64,000 bases of DNA from Pseudoalteromonas citrea (GCF_000238375.3 NZ_AHBZ03000027.1:1054001-1118000), one strand, 5' to 3'. Shown: positions 39,487 through 49,677, counted from the stretch's first letter. Program-made: numbers and translations. The notes: generated by a model not told the origin, from the sequence alone.

Positions 39487-41823
39487 ATGAAAAATACGCT
39501 CTCGCTCAATCTTATTACCGCTGCACTTTTGGCAAGCTTTACAACCAGTGTTTCAGCTAACAACACACAATCAGATGAGGACACAATGGAAGAAGTGGCT
39601 GTTGTTGCGCAAAGTGTGTCGTTTGCAAACAATGCTACCAGCCAAGAAATGTCGAAACAACAAGCTGCCATGACTAGTGCGTTGGCTATTATTGATAACT
39701 TACCCGGTGTACTGATTAATGAAGGGGATACATTCGGTTCAGATGATTGGTCTACGACCGTATCAATCCGAGGTTTTCAATTAAGCTTAGATGAACAGCA
39801 AATCGGTATTACAATTGATGGTATTGCTAATGGTAATTCAAATTATGGCGGGGGAGCAAAAGCCAACCGTTATATAGATACTGAAAACTTGGGCACAGTG
39901 CAGGTGTCTCAGGGTACAGCAGACATTGCATCGCGCTCTAATGAAGCGCTTGGTGGTACTCTTAATTTTACGACTTTAGATCCGACAGACCAAGCAGGGC
40001 TAACTTTGTCGATGACTAACGGTGATTTTGATGCGAAGAAATATTTTGCTCGTTATCAAACCGGAGAAATGCTCGATAATACCTATGCATGGGTGAGTGT
40101 TTCAAGTTCGAGCAACTCCGATTGGGTGCAGCAAGTTGGAAACAGTGAGCGAGACCATTTAGCAGCAAAACTAATGCATGTTAATGGCCCGCTTACTGTT
40201 AAGGCGTATGCATCATATGACGATGTAACAGAAGCTAACTATCAACGCATAAGTGCAGAACAGTTTGCCATTGACCCAACTTGGGATAGGTTAACAGACC
40301 AAATAACAGGTATACCATATGTCGATCAGGTGTTTCGTAATGGCTGGCAAACACATCGCGAAAATACTTTCGGGTATGTGCAAGCGACTTATAAGGCACG
40401 CAACTGGGAGCTATCAGGGAATGTGTATTACCATCACAACGAAGGCCGTGGTGATTGGATCCCCCCTTATTTAGAAGATATTTCAGCAGATGGATTTAAC
40501 CAACCTCATAGCGAGATCACCACAAATACCTCGTACACTGGTGGCAGCTCAAATGGACGTATTTACTTTGTTGACAATGAAGGCCGTCAACTGAATGTAA
40601 TGGAGGGTTGTGCCTCAAGTATTACTTTCCCTTATGGCGGTGCAGGTGCGGAGTTTGACCCTAAATGTTACGCTGCAGGGGCCATTCCGGTGGGTTCTTA
40701 CCGTCATACGCATTATGGCAAAGACCGTTTAGGCTTTAATGCCGACTTTACTTATTATGGCAAAATTGCGGATATGGACAATACCGTTCGCGCCGGTATT
40801 TGGTATGAAGATTATCAACGTGAAGAATGGCGTGATTGGCACAAAAGAATCGATGCCAGAGTGAGTGTTAATTTTGATAATACCCCATACTGGGTGCAAT
40901 ATAATCGCGAGTTTAATGTTGATACCACGATGCTGTACATTGAAAATGAGCTGGATTTTTCACTTGCGAGAGTACGTGTGGGAGCGAAAAAATTCTTAGT
41001 AGATTTAGAAGGCATTAATCAGTTTGATAATAGCAAGAACACGTCACTTACCTCTGATTCAGATACTTTACTATCAGCCGGTATTGTTGCACCGACAGCG
41101 ATTGATGGCTTAGAGGTCTTTGCTGGATACGCTGAAAACTTTGCGGCAATTAAAGATACCGTGTTAGAGCGAGATTCGTCAGCACTGGACGAGATTGAAC
41201 CTGAAACGGCTGAGAATATTGACTTAGGGTTACGTTATACATCTGAAAAATTAAATGCCAGTGTGACCTATTACGATGTTACCTTTGATAACCGACTTAA
41301 CTTTATAGCACCAGATTCGCCAGATGGGATCAATTACTCTATTGGTAACAATGGCGCGTATGAAAATGTTGGTGGTATTGAATCTAACGGTATTGAGTTG
41401 TCAGCGACGTGGTATATTTCTAATGAATGGGGCATGTATACGTCTTATACGCATAACGATTCAACATACACTGGTGGGTTAAGTACGTTCCCTAAAGGCA
41501 ATACGGTATTTGGCTCAGCTGAAAACTTAGCGGTAGTATCGTTTGATTGGCAAAAGGGGAATTACTTTGCAGGTCTTTCAACCAAGTGGGTCGGTGACCG
41601 TTGGATGGATGCGGCAAATACAAAACAGATTGATGCATATGTGGTGTCAGATTTTTATGCTGGCGTTGCGGTTGAAGCACCTATTTCGGGTGTAAAAGCG
41701 ATGGAACTGCGCTTCACTGTCAATAACATCACTGATAAAAGCTACTTAGGTGGCGTTGCGAATCAATCAGCGTGGATCGGTGCTCCACGTACTGCTGCAA
41801 TAAACTTTAAAGCAGAATTTTAA
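39487..41823 (+). CDS. TonB-dependent outer-membrane receptor
   Basis: This 778-aa protein has a signal peptide ('LITAALLASFTTSVSANN'), a plug domain ('AIIDNLPGVLINEGDTFG', 'VSIRGFQLSLDEQQIGITID', 'LGTVQVSQGTADIASRSNEA') and a beta-barrel ending in a terminal Phe ('PRTAAINFKAEF'). It takes up a large ligand across the outer membrane using TonB energy. The ligand is not evident: no FRAP/NPNL heme motif, and an Asn/Asp/Tyr-rich barrel. Its neighbour is an endoglucanase gene, so a siderophore or an oligosaccharide are both possible. Confidence 0.88.
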   Translation: MKNTLSLNLITAALLASFTTSVSANNTQSDEDTMEEVAVVAQSVSFANNATSQEMSKQQAAMTSALAIIDNLPGVLINEGDTFGSDDWSTTVSIRGFQLSLDEQQIGITIDGIANGNSNYGGGAKANRYIDTENLGTVQVSQGTADIASRSNEALGGTLNFTTLDPTDQAGLTLSMTNGDFDAKKYFARYQTGEMLDNTYAWVSVSSSSNSDWVQQVGNSERDHLAAKLMHVNGPLTVKAYASYDDVTEANYQRISAEQFAIDPTWDRLTDQITGIPYVDQVFRNGWQTHRENTFGYVQATYKARNWELSGNVYYHHNEGRGDWIPPYLEDISADGFNQPHSEITTNTSYTGGSSNGRIYFVDNEGRQLNVMEGCASSITFPYGGAGAEFDPKCYAAGAIPVGSYRHTHYGKDRLGFNADFTYYGKIADMDNTVRAGIWYEDYQREEWRDWHKRIDARVSVNFDNTPYWVQYNREFNVDTTMLYIENELDFSLARVRVGAKKFLVDLEGINQFDNSKNTSLTSDSDTLLSAGIVAPTAIDGLEVFAGYAENFAAIKDTVLERDSSALDEIEPETAENIDLGLRYTSEKLNASVTYYDVTFDNRLNFIAPDSPDGINYSIGNNGAYENVGGIESNGIELSATWYISNEWGMYTSYTHNDSTYTGGLSTFPKGNTVFGSAENLAVVSFDWQKGNYFAGLSTKWVGDRWMDAANTKQIDAYVVSDFYAGVAVEAPISGVKAMELRFTVNNITDKSYLGGVANQSAWIGAPRTAAINFKAEF

Positions 41824-41855
41824 ATGTAGTAAACACTCAATTTTAGCTTGACCAT

Positions 41856-41880
41856 AAGGCACTGTTTCAGTGCCTTTTTA
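41856..41880 (+). terminator. Terminator after the TonB-dependent receptor
   Basis: AAGGCACTG-TTT-CAGTGCCTT followed by TTTA: a 9-bp perfect stem with a T run. Confidence 0.8.
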
Positions 41881-41980
41881 TTTAAGCGACCCTTAGGTTT
41901 TGTAGCAATATAGGTAAAGCGTTGCTATATTTTTTACGGCACTTTATGCTGACAAGAGTACATACTAAGGAGCGTACGCT

Positions 41981-42331
41981 ATGAGCCATCACCATATTAA
42001 TTATATTGAGCTGGCAGCCCGAGATTTGGTTGCGACAGAAGCATTTTTTACTCAGGTGTTTAATTGGCAATTTACGCATTATGGGCCAGAATACAGTGCT
42101 TTTTCAGACTCAGGCCTCGCTGGTGGGTTTTACAAAGCAGACTTACATGCGCAAGCCAGTAAAGGCAGTGCGTTGGTGGTTATTTACAGTGACCATCTTG
42201 ATGTAACTCAAACCGCTGTTGAGCAAGCGGGTGGCAAGATCAGTACGGCGATTTTTCATTTTCCCGGTGGACGGCGATTTCATTTTATAGAACCCAGTGG
42301 TAACGAACTGGCCGTGTGGTCACAGCAATAG
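41981..42331 (+). CDS. VOC-family (glyoxalase/bleomycin-resistance fold) protein
   Basis: This 116-aa single-module VOC protein: 'INYIELAARDLVATEAFFTQ', 'VFNWQFTHYGPEYSAFSDSG', and 'FPGGRRFHFIEPSGNELAVW' at the C-terminus. The metal-ligand His/Glu pair looks present (His5-7 region and Glu near the end). Substrate unknown. SD AAGGAG. Confidence 0.82.
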   Translation: MSHHHINYIELAARDLVATEAFFTQVFNWQFTHYGPEYSAFSDSGLAGGFYKADLHAQASKGSALVVIYSDHLDVTQTAVEQAGGKISTAIFHFPGGRRFHFIEPSGNELAVWSQQ

Positions 42332-42384
42332 CTTTCATATATACTTGCTATTAAGTAACCTATTTAGGAACGATTGATAACGGT

Positions 42385-43053
42385 ATGATAAGACTCATAA
42401 CCTGTGCAGTATTGGCGTTATTTATTTCTAATCATAGCATTGCCGGGCAAGTACATGCTGATTTACCAGCCAATATTGACCGCAATGCCAAGTATGTCTT
42501 TTACTCTCATGGATATATTGTGGAAGGGGATAACCCCAAACCGGTTGATACCCGTTTTGGTTGGGGCATGTATGACTTTCCAGCAATTAAGCAAGCATTA
42601 GCTGATAGCCACTATCACTTAATTGCTCAGCATAGAGCAAAAGATACCGACCCATTTGAGTATGCTTATACTTTAAATAAACAGGTTCGCACTTTAGTTG
42701 AGCAGGGGGTTAAGCCCAGCAATATTACCATTATGGGTTTTTCTCGCGGGGCGTTTATCACCGGTGTTACCTCTGACAAGCTTTCTGATTTAGGCGTTAA
42801 TACCATTATTCTGGCGGGGTGCGGACGGTTAGTTTGGAAAAAACATACTGATGTGAAAGTATATGGTCATGTATTGTCTGTTTATGAAAAAACAGATAAA
42901 TCAGGTAGCTGCGAAAAGCTGGCAAAAAAGAGTACTGAAACTCAGTCATTTCGTGAAATCGCCATTCATACAGGGTTGAGTCATGGCGCTTTTTATCGGC
43001 CTTTGGCGGCTTGGGTTGACCCAGTTAAAGCGTGGATCAAAGCCAAAAAATAG
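42385..43053 (+). CDS. Periplasmic alpha/beta-hydrolase-like protein
   Basis: This 222-aa protein has a signal peptide ('LITCAVLALFISNHSIAG'). 'YVFYSHGYIVEGD' gives the oxyanion strand, 'ITIMGFSRGAFITGV' the nucleophile elbow (G-F-S-R-G), and 'HTGLSHGAFYRPL' the catalytic His. The function is probably esterase- or lipase-like; the substrate is not evident. Confidence 0.75.
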   Translation: MIRLITCAVLALFISNHSIAGQVHADLPANIDRNAKYVFYSHGYIVEGDNPKPVDTRFGWGMYDFPAIKQALADSHYHLIAQHRAKDTDPFEYAYTLNKQVRTLVEQGVKPSNITIMGFSRGAFITGVTSDKLSDLGVNTIILAGCGRLVWKKHTDVKVYGHVLSVYEKTDKSGSCEKLAKKSTETQSFREIAIHTGLSHGAFYRPLAAWVDPVKAWIKAKK

Positions 43054-43092
43054 CAGCAGAAATATAACTGGGCGTATTCGTGGCTGTAGCTG

Positions 43093-43821
43093 CTAAGCTA
43101 TACCCACATCTAATTTGGCAAACCATTCTAAAAACTCAGCAACCATTTCGCCTTTGAGAATACGGCCATGTTGCGGTGCCATCATGTCAATCTCAAGCTC
43201 TTTTACTCTTGCCACCCAGTTGTTTTTTGCCCGATTAGATGGCATCCAGCGCTTGTGAAAATACTCCATATATTTAATATGCTCGGCAAAATTGTCGACA
43301 TACAATGGCACGTCACCGTGTTCTAGCGCTGCACCTATATCACCGCTCATCAATATCTTTGCCTGTGGATCGTACACATTGAAGTTGCCTGAAGAGTGTA
43401 AGTAATGCGCCGGTATGAACTTTAAAGTTGCGTGCCCTAGTCTGATTTCCCCCCCTTCATCTTTAATAGGCATGTATTGAATATTTTCCATTCCAAAATG
43501 CCGAATAAAGCCTTCCCATAACCAGGGGGCATAGAGCTTAGCATTGGGGACAGTTTTATCCCATAAACCTAAAGAGGAAATAATGTCAGGGTCTTGATGA
43601 GAAGCAAATAAGGTGGTGATATGGTCAATTGTCACATGATGTAAAATTCCCGCTAACATGGGTGAAAATAGCTCGATACCACCTGGGTCGAGAATGATTG
43701 CTTCCTCTGCACTTTTAATCAGATACTGATTGGTATCTATTATTTTTTCCGGCTTTTCGGGATCCCTTCCAAGTACGATCCATTGATGAGATTCACCGTG
43801 GTACAATTCAGTTGCTTTCAT
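43093..43821 (-). CDS. Metallo-beta-lactamase-fold ODP (oxygen-binding diiron) protein
   Basis: This 242-aa protein has the metal motif 'LFASHQDPDIISSL' (H-x-D-x-D variant seen in flavodiiron-like ODP proteins), 'FIPAHYLHSSGNFNVYDP' (His), 'ILMSGDIGAALEHGD' (bridging Asp) and 'MMAPQHGRILKG' (last His). ODP domains bind O2 at a diiron centre and act as sensors in some chemotaxis systems. The upstream MCP-like gene overlaps by ATGA (43818-43821), so the two are coupled and may form an oxygen- or redox-sensing pair. Confidence 0.8.
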   Translation of the reverse strand: MKATELYHGESHQWIVLGRDPEKPEKIIDTNQYLIKSAEEAIILDPGGIELFSPMLAGILHHVTIDHITTLFASHQDPDIISSLGLWDKTVPNAKLYAPWLWEGFIRHFGMENIQYMPIKDEGGEIRLGHATLKFIPAHYLHSSGNFNVYDPQAKILMSGDIGAALEHGDVPLYVDNFAEHIKYMEYFHKRWMPSNRAKNNWVARVKELEIDMMAPQHGRILKGEMVAEFLEWFAKLDVGIA

Positions 43822-44435
43822 CGTAAACCTCCTCGCAACGCGCAGATTTCTTGTAGGTTCTCATTGACTGCGGCCTTAATTTTTCTGGCCGAGTCCGTAA
43901 TAAAGTCAGAAACAGATTCTAAACTGTGGCTAAACTCCCCTGCATTTGACGCTTCAACTCTGCTTGTTACAGCAATGTACTCAGCACTGCGCATCTGCTT
44001 TTGAATATCTTCGAAATAGCTTTCAAGGGAAAAAATAGCTTGTTCTAGCGCTCGGGTTTTTTGTTTTAGATCAGCATAGCTTTGCTGTTGTAATTGAGAA
44101 ATGCATGCGTGATTGGCTATATCATTTGCTTTGGTTAATTGAAATTGTAAGTCAGCACAGCGCACTACCGCGAGCGCTAAGCTGAAGAGTTGATTAGATA
44201 GCTGTGATATTTCAGCAGTGGTTTTGATTGTTTGCGTTGAGAACTCGTCAATAAAGTTGGTAATAGGTTTAAAACCAAAAGCGACATCTCCTGCTCGCAA
44301 TGCAACCACTCTGGCATTTTTTGCCGTTAAAGACAGGTTTTTTGCTTGGTTTAAAATCATGTCTAAATTAGTAATGATGTTGGCAACGCGCACAAAGTTG
44401 TGAATTGCCATCGTGGCTTGGTCAGCGCTAATCAT
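43818..44435 (-). CDS. Cytoplasmic MCP-like signalling protein, partner of the ODP protein
   Basis: This 205-aa, all-helical protein has no membrane segment. The region 'ITNLDMILNQAKNLSLTAKN' / 'ARVVALRAGDVAFGFKPITN' / 'FIDEFSTQTIKTTAEISQLS' resembles the methyl-accepting chemotaxis signalling hairpin (compare I-x-x-I-A-x-Q-T-N-L-L-A-L-N-A-A-I-E-A-A-R-A-G), with divergence at the tip (K-N-L-S-L-T-A-K-N-A-R). A second similar stretch, 'SAEYIAVTSRVEASNAGE', lies near residues 155-172. It may relay the ODP signal to a kinase, or act as a degenerate adaptor. Confidence 0.65.
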   Translation of the reverse strand: MISADQATMAIHNFVRVANIITNLDMILNQAKNLSLTAKNARVVALRAGDVAFGFKPITNFIDEFSTQTIKTTAEISQLSNQLFSLALAVVRCADLQFQLTKANDIANHACISQLQQQSYADLKQKTRALEQAIFSLESYFEDIQKQMRSAEYIAVTSRVEASNAGEFSHSLESVSDFITDSARKIKAAVNENLQEICALRGGLR

Positions 44436-44649
44436 AGTCAGGCTCGTTTATTGCAGTTTTTACAGCATAGATAACTTTTATTTTATTTGCGAAATTTCTT
44501 ACGTTAAAAGCATTATGCTAACTGGCTTTATCTTTTTGTAAACTTGATTAATTTTGTACTCTCACCAATAGTTTAAAGAATGGATTTAAGATTTTATGGT
44601 TGGGTTTGATAAGTAGGCCTAACTTTGGACCATATAAAGGTCATATTGA

Positions 44650-47574
44650 ATGAAACGCCACTTATTTTGGGCTTTGGGTTATGTCGCCATTGCCTTGCTA
44701 TTTATATCGTATATACCTACACAAAGAGCATGGACGGTGCTGTGGGGGGCAGATCTGTGGTTAATCACAGGCTTTATGACATTGTGCTATAAGAGCTGGT
44801 GGAAAACCACATTACTGACATTTGCTATCAGTATTAGCACATTTTTTATTTGGAACACTCTTAGTATAGAGGTGCTGTTTATTCTATTTTTGAATGTTGC
44901 TGAGGCTTATATTATAGCCTTTTTCTTTAAGCAGCATTTCAACTTTGAGCGCATGGTAGTACAGCCGATTTACTTGGTTAAATGCCTCCTTTTATTTGTG
45001 TTTCTGCCTTCACTCTTGTTGGGCGTCGCGGGGGCTCAGCTGGTCACTATGGTGTCGTCTTTGAGTTTTAAACTGGTTATAGAAGGCTGGTTTGAAGGGT
45101 CATTGATCACCCTGCTCACAGGGTTACCTGTGGTGTTATTATGTACACAAAGCGGTAAGCTAAAAGTAACCAATACCTATCAGTTTCAAGATTTAGTATG
45201 GGGTGGTGGTATTGGCGTATTTGCATTGTGTTCTATTTATTTTTCTTGGTTTACCTTTTCGGCATTAGCGGCAATTTCATTGGCACTGTGCGCTGTATTA
45301 AGAGGGTTTAAACCCCTCAGTTTAGCAGGTTTTATCTTAGCGATTGGTGTGGCTGTGTTATCAGGTGCAGAGGGGTCCTTTGCGGAGCAGGATGTGCAAA
45401 CTAAGCTGACGATATTATTTGTTATGATCGCTGGATATTGCAACGCACTTATTATTTGTATGTATGAACTAGCGGGTAAGCGCTCGCAAGTACAAATGCA
45501 GCAGGTTGATAATAATTACAAACATACCTTTGAACTGAGCCCAATTATGTTGACCACGCTCGATGAGCAGGGGCGAATTTTACACATCAGTGATGGGCTA
45601 ACAAAGTGCTTAGGTTATCAACGTGAACAACTGTTGAATAAGCCGATCACCAATTATATGACAGAGCACTCAGCAAGTTTAATTCACCAGATGGGCTTAT
45701 CTGGTGATACACGGTTTACCATTGAATCAATCGTGCTACTGACGAAGAATTTAAGGCAGGTGACGTGCTTACTCCAAGCTGATGTATTTAATAAAAGTAA
45801 AGCAGGGGACCATACCTTGTGTTTTTTTCAAGATATTTCGGAACGGCAAAAATTATCAGAAGCGTTATCGAAAGAGAAAGAGCTGCTTGAAGTGACATTA
45901 AGCTCCATTGGCGACGGAGTGATTTGTACTGATGTTGAGAGTAACATCACTTATATGAATCCCGTGGCTGAGGCTATTTTGGCGAGGTTGACCAATGAAG
46001 TTATTGGGCTGCCATTTCAAGATGTCATGCCGTTATTTAATGAGGATACTTTACAGCCAATCGAGAATTTGACTGATTACTGCATGGGGAATCATCAAAC
46101 ATTAGGGTTACCAGAGCTAACTTGCGTGAAAAACCATTTAGGACTTACCTTTGCGATTCAAGACTCTATTTCCCCCATATATGGTAAAAATGGTCAAATA
46201 ATGGGCTCAGTAATGGTATTTCAAGATGTGACTGAGTCTAGAATGATGTCTCGTAAAATGAACCATTTGGCCCACCATGACGCCTTAACAGGGCTGCCAA
46301 ATCGTTTATTGTTGCAAGATAGATTGATTCAGGCATGTAAGCGAGCGCGTCGTTGCAAGCACCAGTTTGCCTTGGTATTCATTGATCTTGATAAGTTTAA
46401 AAAGATAAACGATTCATTAGGTCATGATTATGGTGACTTGTTATTGAAACAAGTAGCTGAACGCTTAGCAGGGTGTGTGCGAGCCTGCGATACAGTGTCA
46501 CGGATGGGCGGTGATGAGTTCGTCTTATTACTCGATGCCATAGAAGATAAACGTCATGTGCGTAAAGTTATAAAAAAAGTATTACAAAGTACGACTGGTG
46601 AATATGAACTCAAGGGCATTCAACTCGAAGTTTCATTGAGTGCTGGCATCGCCATATACCCTGATGACGGTGACAATGCTGAAACATTGATGAAACACGC
46701 TGATACAGCCATGTACCGAGCAAAAAAAGTAGCAAAAACCGACTTTCAGTTTTATAGCGCACGGTTAGATCATGAAGCTGAGCTGCGTGTAGAGATAGAA
46801 AGTGCCATTCATAAAGGCATTGAACATGACGAATTTCTGCCTTATTACCAACCGATTGTAAATGCGCAGAGTTTTGAACTGGAGAAATTGGAGATGCTGG
46901 CAAGGTGGCAACAAAAAGATCAACTAGTCACACCCGCACATTTTATTTCTATAGCAGAAGACGCGAACAGTATTACACGATTAAGTCAGCAATTATTGAA
47001 TAAAGCATTGCCTCAGTTTGCCAGATGGCTTTTGGTAAAACCTGATTTGATAATGAGCATCAATATATCGGTTTTGCAATTGAGTGAAGCTAACTTTGTT
47101 AATAGTTTTATAGAGTTAGTTGGTGATTTTGGCATACCGACCATCAATATAGAAATAGAAGTGACGGAGTCTTCATTGGTATCAAATATAGAGTCGATGC
47201 AAAAAACGTTGCTTCTATTACAAGAAATGGGGTTTGCGATCGCCATTGATGACTTTGGTACTGGTTTCTCAAGTTTGAACTATTTAAAGCATTTGGCATT
47301 TGACACTATCAAAGTGGATCAATCCTTTGTTGATGATATTAGCGGTGGTAAAAGCAATGGCGATTTAGCTGTTGTGATTGTCAATATGGCGCAAAGTCTG
47401 AACGTAAATTGTGTGGCAGAAGGCGTTGAAAATGCAATGCAGGCTAAAGTCCTTGCAGCCTGTGGTTGTCAGCAGTTACAAGGTTACTTTTTTTCACAAC
47501 CGATTGACGCTCAAGCTGTGACGCTTTTAATAGAGCAAGGTAAGGTCATAAGCACTGCTGCAAGCACTAAGTAG
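44650..47574 (+). CDS. Membrane c-di-GMP enzyme: MASE1-PAS-PAS-GGDEF-EAL
   Basis: This 974-aa protein has eight or so N-terminal membrane helices (1-280, MASE1-like), PAS domains at about 292-400 and 415-535, GGDEF at about 540-705 with intact GGDEF (620-624) and an upstream inhibitory-site RxxD ('RACDTVSRMGGDEF'), and EAL at about 715-965 with 'LEMLARW' (E748-M-L for E-A-L) and 'IAIDDFGTGFSSLNYL'. Both active sites look usable, so it may make and/or degrade c-di-GMP under control of its sensor parts. Monocistronic. Confidence 0.92.
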   Translation: MKRHLFWALGYVAIALLFISYIPTQRAWTVLWGADLWLITGFMTLCYKSWWKTTLLTFAISISTFFIWNTLSIEVLFILFLNVAEAYIIAFFFKQHFNFERMVVQPIYLVKCLLLFVFLPSLLLGVAGAQLVTMVSSLSFKLVIEGWFEGSLITLLTGLPVVLLCTQSGKLKVTNTYQFQDLVWGGGIGVFALCSIYFSWFTFSALAAISLALCAVLRGFKPLSLAGFILAIGVAVLSGAEGSFAEQDVQTKLTILFVMIAGYCNALIICMYELAGKRSQVQMQQVDNNYKHTFELSPIMLTTLDEQGRILHISDGLTKCLGYQREQLLNKPITNYMTEHSASLIHQMGLSGDTRFTIESIVLLTKNLRQVTCLLQADVFNKSKAGDHTLCFFQDISERQKLSEALSKEKELLEVTLSSIGDGVICTDVESNITYMNPVAEAILARLTNEVIGLPFQDVMPLFNEDTLQPIENLTDYCMGNHQTLGLPELTCVKNHLGLTFAIQDSISPIYGKNGQIMGSVMVFQDVTESRMMSRKMNHLAHHDALTGLPNRLLLQDRLIQACKRARRCKHQFALVFIDLDKFKKINDSLGHDYGDLLLKQVAERLAGCVRACDTVSRMGGDEFVLLLDAIEDKRHVRKVIKKVLQSTTGEYELKGIQLEVSLSAGIAIYPDDGDNAETLMKHADTAMYRAKKVAKTDFQFYSARLDHEAELRVEIESAIHKGIEHDEFLPYYQPIVNAQSFELEKLEMLARWQQKDQLVTPAHFISIAEDANSITRLSQQLLNKALPQFARWLLVKPDLIMSINISVLQLSEANFVNSFIELVGDFGIPTINIEIEVTESSLVSNIESMQKTLLLLQEMGFAIAIDDFGTGFSSLNYLKHLAFDTIKVDQSFVDDISGGKSNGDLAVVIVNMAQSLNVNCVAEGVENAMQAKVLAACGCQQLQGYFFSQPIDAQAVTLLIEQGKVISTAASTK

Positions 47575-47629
47575 TGTTTCTATTACTAATACGTATCGTT
47601 AAAGTGCGACTCACCTATTTGTTATATGT

Positions 47630-48004
47630 TTACTGTTGAGAAATAGCTTGTGCTACACGCCACAATACACCACTTGGATCATATAAACAGAACTCACGTA
47701 CCCCCCAAGGTTGGGTGGTTATGTCGGTCACTTTACAGCTAAAATCATGCTCCAGCTCTAGTGCCAGTATGTGCTGATACCAAGCATTGAGGTCAGGGAC
47801 ATGTAAATGCATCATGTAGTTTTCACAATGTTTGGGTTCATAAAAGTCTTGTAATAAAAAAGAATAAGATTGATAACGAAAGGCGGCAATACCAGAATGC
47901 TCTGAAACCAATTCAAACCCGAGTGCTTGATAGTATTTTATAGATGACGAAAAGCATTTTGCAGGTACAAATGGCTGTATAGCTATCACATTTAAATTAC
48001 TCAT
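47630..48004 (-). CDS. VOC-family protein (bleomycin-resistance-like)
   Basis: This 124-aa protein: 'AIQPFVPAKCFSSSIKYYQA', 'LGFELVSEHSGIAAFRYQ', 'MMHLHVPDLNAWYQHILALE' and 'WGVREFCLYDPSGVLWRVAQ' mark the two beta-alpha-beta-beta-beta modules. Function unknown; such proteins bind or modify small hydrophobic molecules. Confidence 0.8.
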   Translation of the reverse strand: MSNLNVIAIQPFVPAKCFSSSIKYYQALGFELVSEHSGIAAFRYQSYSFLLQDFYEPKHCENYMMHLHVPDLNAWYQHILALELEHDFSCKVTDITTQPWGVREFCLYDPSGVLWRVAQAISQQ

Positions 48005-48230
48005 AAGATACGAGCCTAGATCATGGTGTATTTAGTATAAGGACGCGTGGCGTTGTGAAAAATTCAAACGTTTAAGCACGATGGGGTTTAATGTGTCCTT
48101 CTTAATTTAAGTTTAGTTCTGAGTAGTTTAAACTGCGGTTTCATTTTAAAGACGACGTTTCTAGTTAAGATACTTGGCTAGCGCATCACTTCGTGATAGT
48201 TTTTCGCAAAAATAAATAAAGAGATAGACC

Positions 48231-48803
48231 ATGCCAAAGGCCAGTGAAATAAAAAAACATGCAGCGGTTGAATACAATAATCGCGTGATGATTGTTAGAG
48301 ATATTGAACGTTCGGTACCGCAAGGACGTTCAGGTGGTAGTTTATACCGCATGCGTATGTACGATGTGGTAAATGGCGGTAAAGTTGACGAGACATTCAA
48401 AGCCGATGAAATGTTAACGCTCGCTGATTTGATTCGTCGCCCGGTTGTGTTTTCATACATTGATGGTGATGAATATGTATTTATGGATGAAGAAGATTAC
48501 ACACCGTATAACTTAAATAAATCGTCAATTGAAGAGCAGGTGTTATTTGTAAGTGAAGATACCAAAGGTTTACTTGCTGTAATCGTAGAGGGTAGCCCAG
48601 TTTCAATCGATTTACCGTCAAGTGTTGAGCTTGTCATTGAAGAGACAGCCCCTTCAATTAAAGGTGCGTCAGCAAGCGCCCGTACAAAACCAGCCACCTT
48701 GTCTACAGGTCTAACAGTACAAGTACCAGAGCACATTTCTACTGGAGACAGAATCAAAATCAACACCGATGAGAAAAAGTTCATGGGTCGTGCGGATAAT
48801 TAA
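48231..48803 (+). CDS. efpL: Elongation factor P-like protein EfpL (YeiP)
   Basis: This 190-aa, three-domain EF-P paralogue: KOW-like domain I ('[20 protein letters not shown]', '[20 protein letters not shown]'), OB domain II ('[20 protein letters not shown]') and OB domain III ('[20 protein letters not shown]'). The loop at residues 30-36 (PQGRSGG, Arg at the tip in place of the EF-P Lys) is the YeiP/EfpL form. It relieves ribosome stalling at proline-rich and other motifs. Confidence 0.92.
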   Translation: MPKASEIKKHAAVEYNNRVMIVRDIERSVPQGRSGGSLYRMRMYDVVNGGKVDETFKADEMLTLADLIRRPVVFSYIDGDEYVFMDEEDYTPYNLNKSSIEEQVLFVSEDTKGLLAVIVEGSPVSIDLPSSVELVIEETAPSIKGASASARTKPATLSTGLTVQVPEHISTGDRIKINTDEKKFMGRADN

Positions 48804-48821
48804 TCGTTAGCGAACTAAAAG

Positions 48822-48844
48822 CAAGCTGCATATTAAGCAGCTTG
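48822..48844 (+). terminator. Hairpin after efpL
   Basis: CAAGCTGC-ATATTAA-GCAGCTTG, an 8-bp perfect stem, but with no T run. Confidence 0.5.
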
Positions 48845-48951
48845 TATATTCAAGAGAAGTTCATTATTGGCCAACATAACTCAGGTTTATATAACTCTGT
48901 TATAGTTTTTTATTATTTGAGGCCAGTATAAGATTTAGAAGGAGTTGTGGT

Positions 48952-49677
48952 GTGAGTAAATGGCTGAGTGTGAGTAATGAACACGCTAAAAAAACACTGA
49001 TCTGTTTTCCTTATGCAGGCGGTGGGACAAACATTTATTCAGGCTGGAAAACGCGTTTGCCTGATGATGTTCGACTGGTTATGGTAGAGCCACCCGGAAG
49101 AGGTCGTCACTTTGGTGAACCTGCCATTGATGATATGAACAAATTGGTGAGCGAATTACAACAGTATGTAGACCCTTACATGCAAGGTGAGTATGTTTTA
49201 TACGGACATAGTTTAGGCAGTCGAGTTGCTTTTGAAGTGTTACGTCAAGCATTAGAGCGAGGCTTACCTTGTGCCAAGCATTTCTTTGCATCAGGCAGTG
49301 CCAGCCCGACTTACTGTGGTCTAAAAAAGCCACTTTATGATTTACCGTCGGTGGATTTTCGTGCGGAATTAGCTGAGCTAAACGGCACACCAAAAGAGAT
49401 ATTGGCCCATGATGAGCTTATGGACTTGTTTGAACCCATGCTTAGAGCTGATTTTAAATTGGCAGATACGTACAGGTATGACCTGCCACTCACGTTCCCA
49501 TGTAATGTGAGCGTGTTTGCAGGTAAAGATGATACTATTTTGGAAGAACATGCGCGCCATTGGTTAAGCTTTTTTGAATCGGGTGATTTTACTTGGTTTG
49601 AAGGTGGGCATTTCTTTATTAACGACTGCACCACCGAAATTGTTGACAAAGTAAGCACAAGGTTAGCGCTGATATAG
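48952..49677 (+). CDS. Type II thioesterase (NRPS/PKS-associated)
   Basis: This 241-aa alpha/beta hydrolase starts at a GTG with AGAAGGAG upstream. 'LICFPYAGGGTNIYSGW' is the diagnostic thioesterase II N-terminus, 'LYGHSLGSRVAFEV' has the nucleophile Ser87, 'VFAGKDDTIL' the Asp, and 'WFEGGHFFIND' the His. These enzymes clear mis-primed carrier proteins. No NRPS/PKS gene lies in the window, so it may act in trans; a RiPP-like precursor gene follows 95 bp downstream. Confidence 0.88.
   Translation: MSKWLSVSNEHAKKTLICFPYAGGGTNIYSGWKTRLPDDVRLVMVEPPGRGRHFGEPAIDDMNKLVSELQQYVDPYMQGEYVLYGHSLGSRVAFEVLRQALERGLPCAKHFFASGSASPTYCGLKKPLYDLPSVDFRAELAELNGTPKEILAHDELMDLFEPMLRADFKLADTYRYDLPLTFPCNVSVFAGKDDTILEEHARHWLSFFESGDFTWFEGGHFFINDCTTEIVDKVSTRLALI

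Noticed and set aside
47013-47246. Antisense frame in the GGDEF-EAL gene
   Set aside because: Shadow frame within a complete, motif-rich gene.
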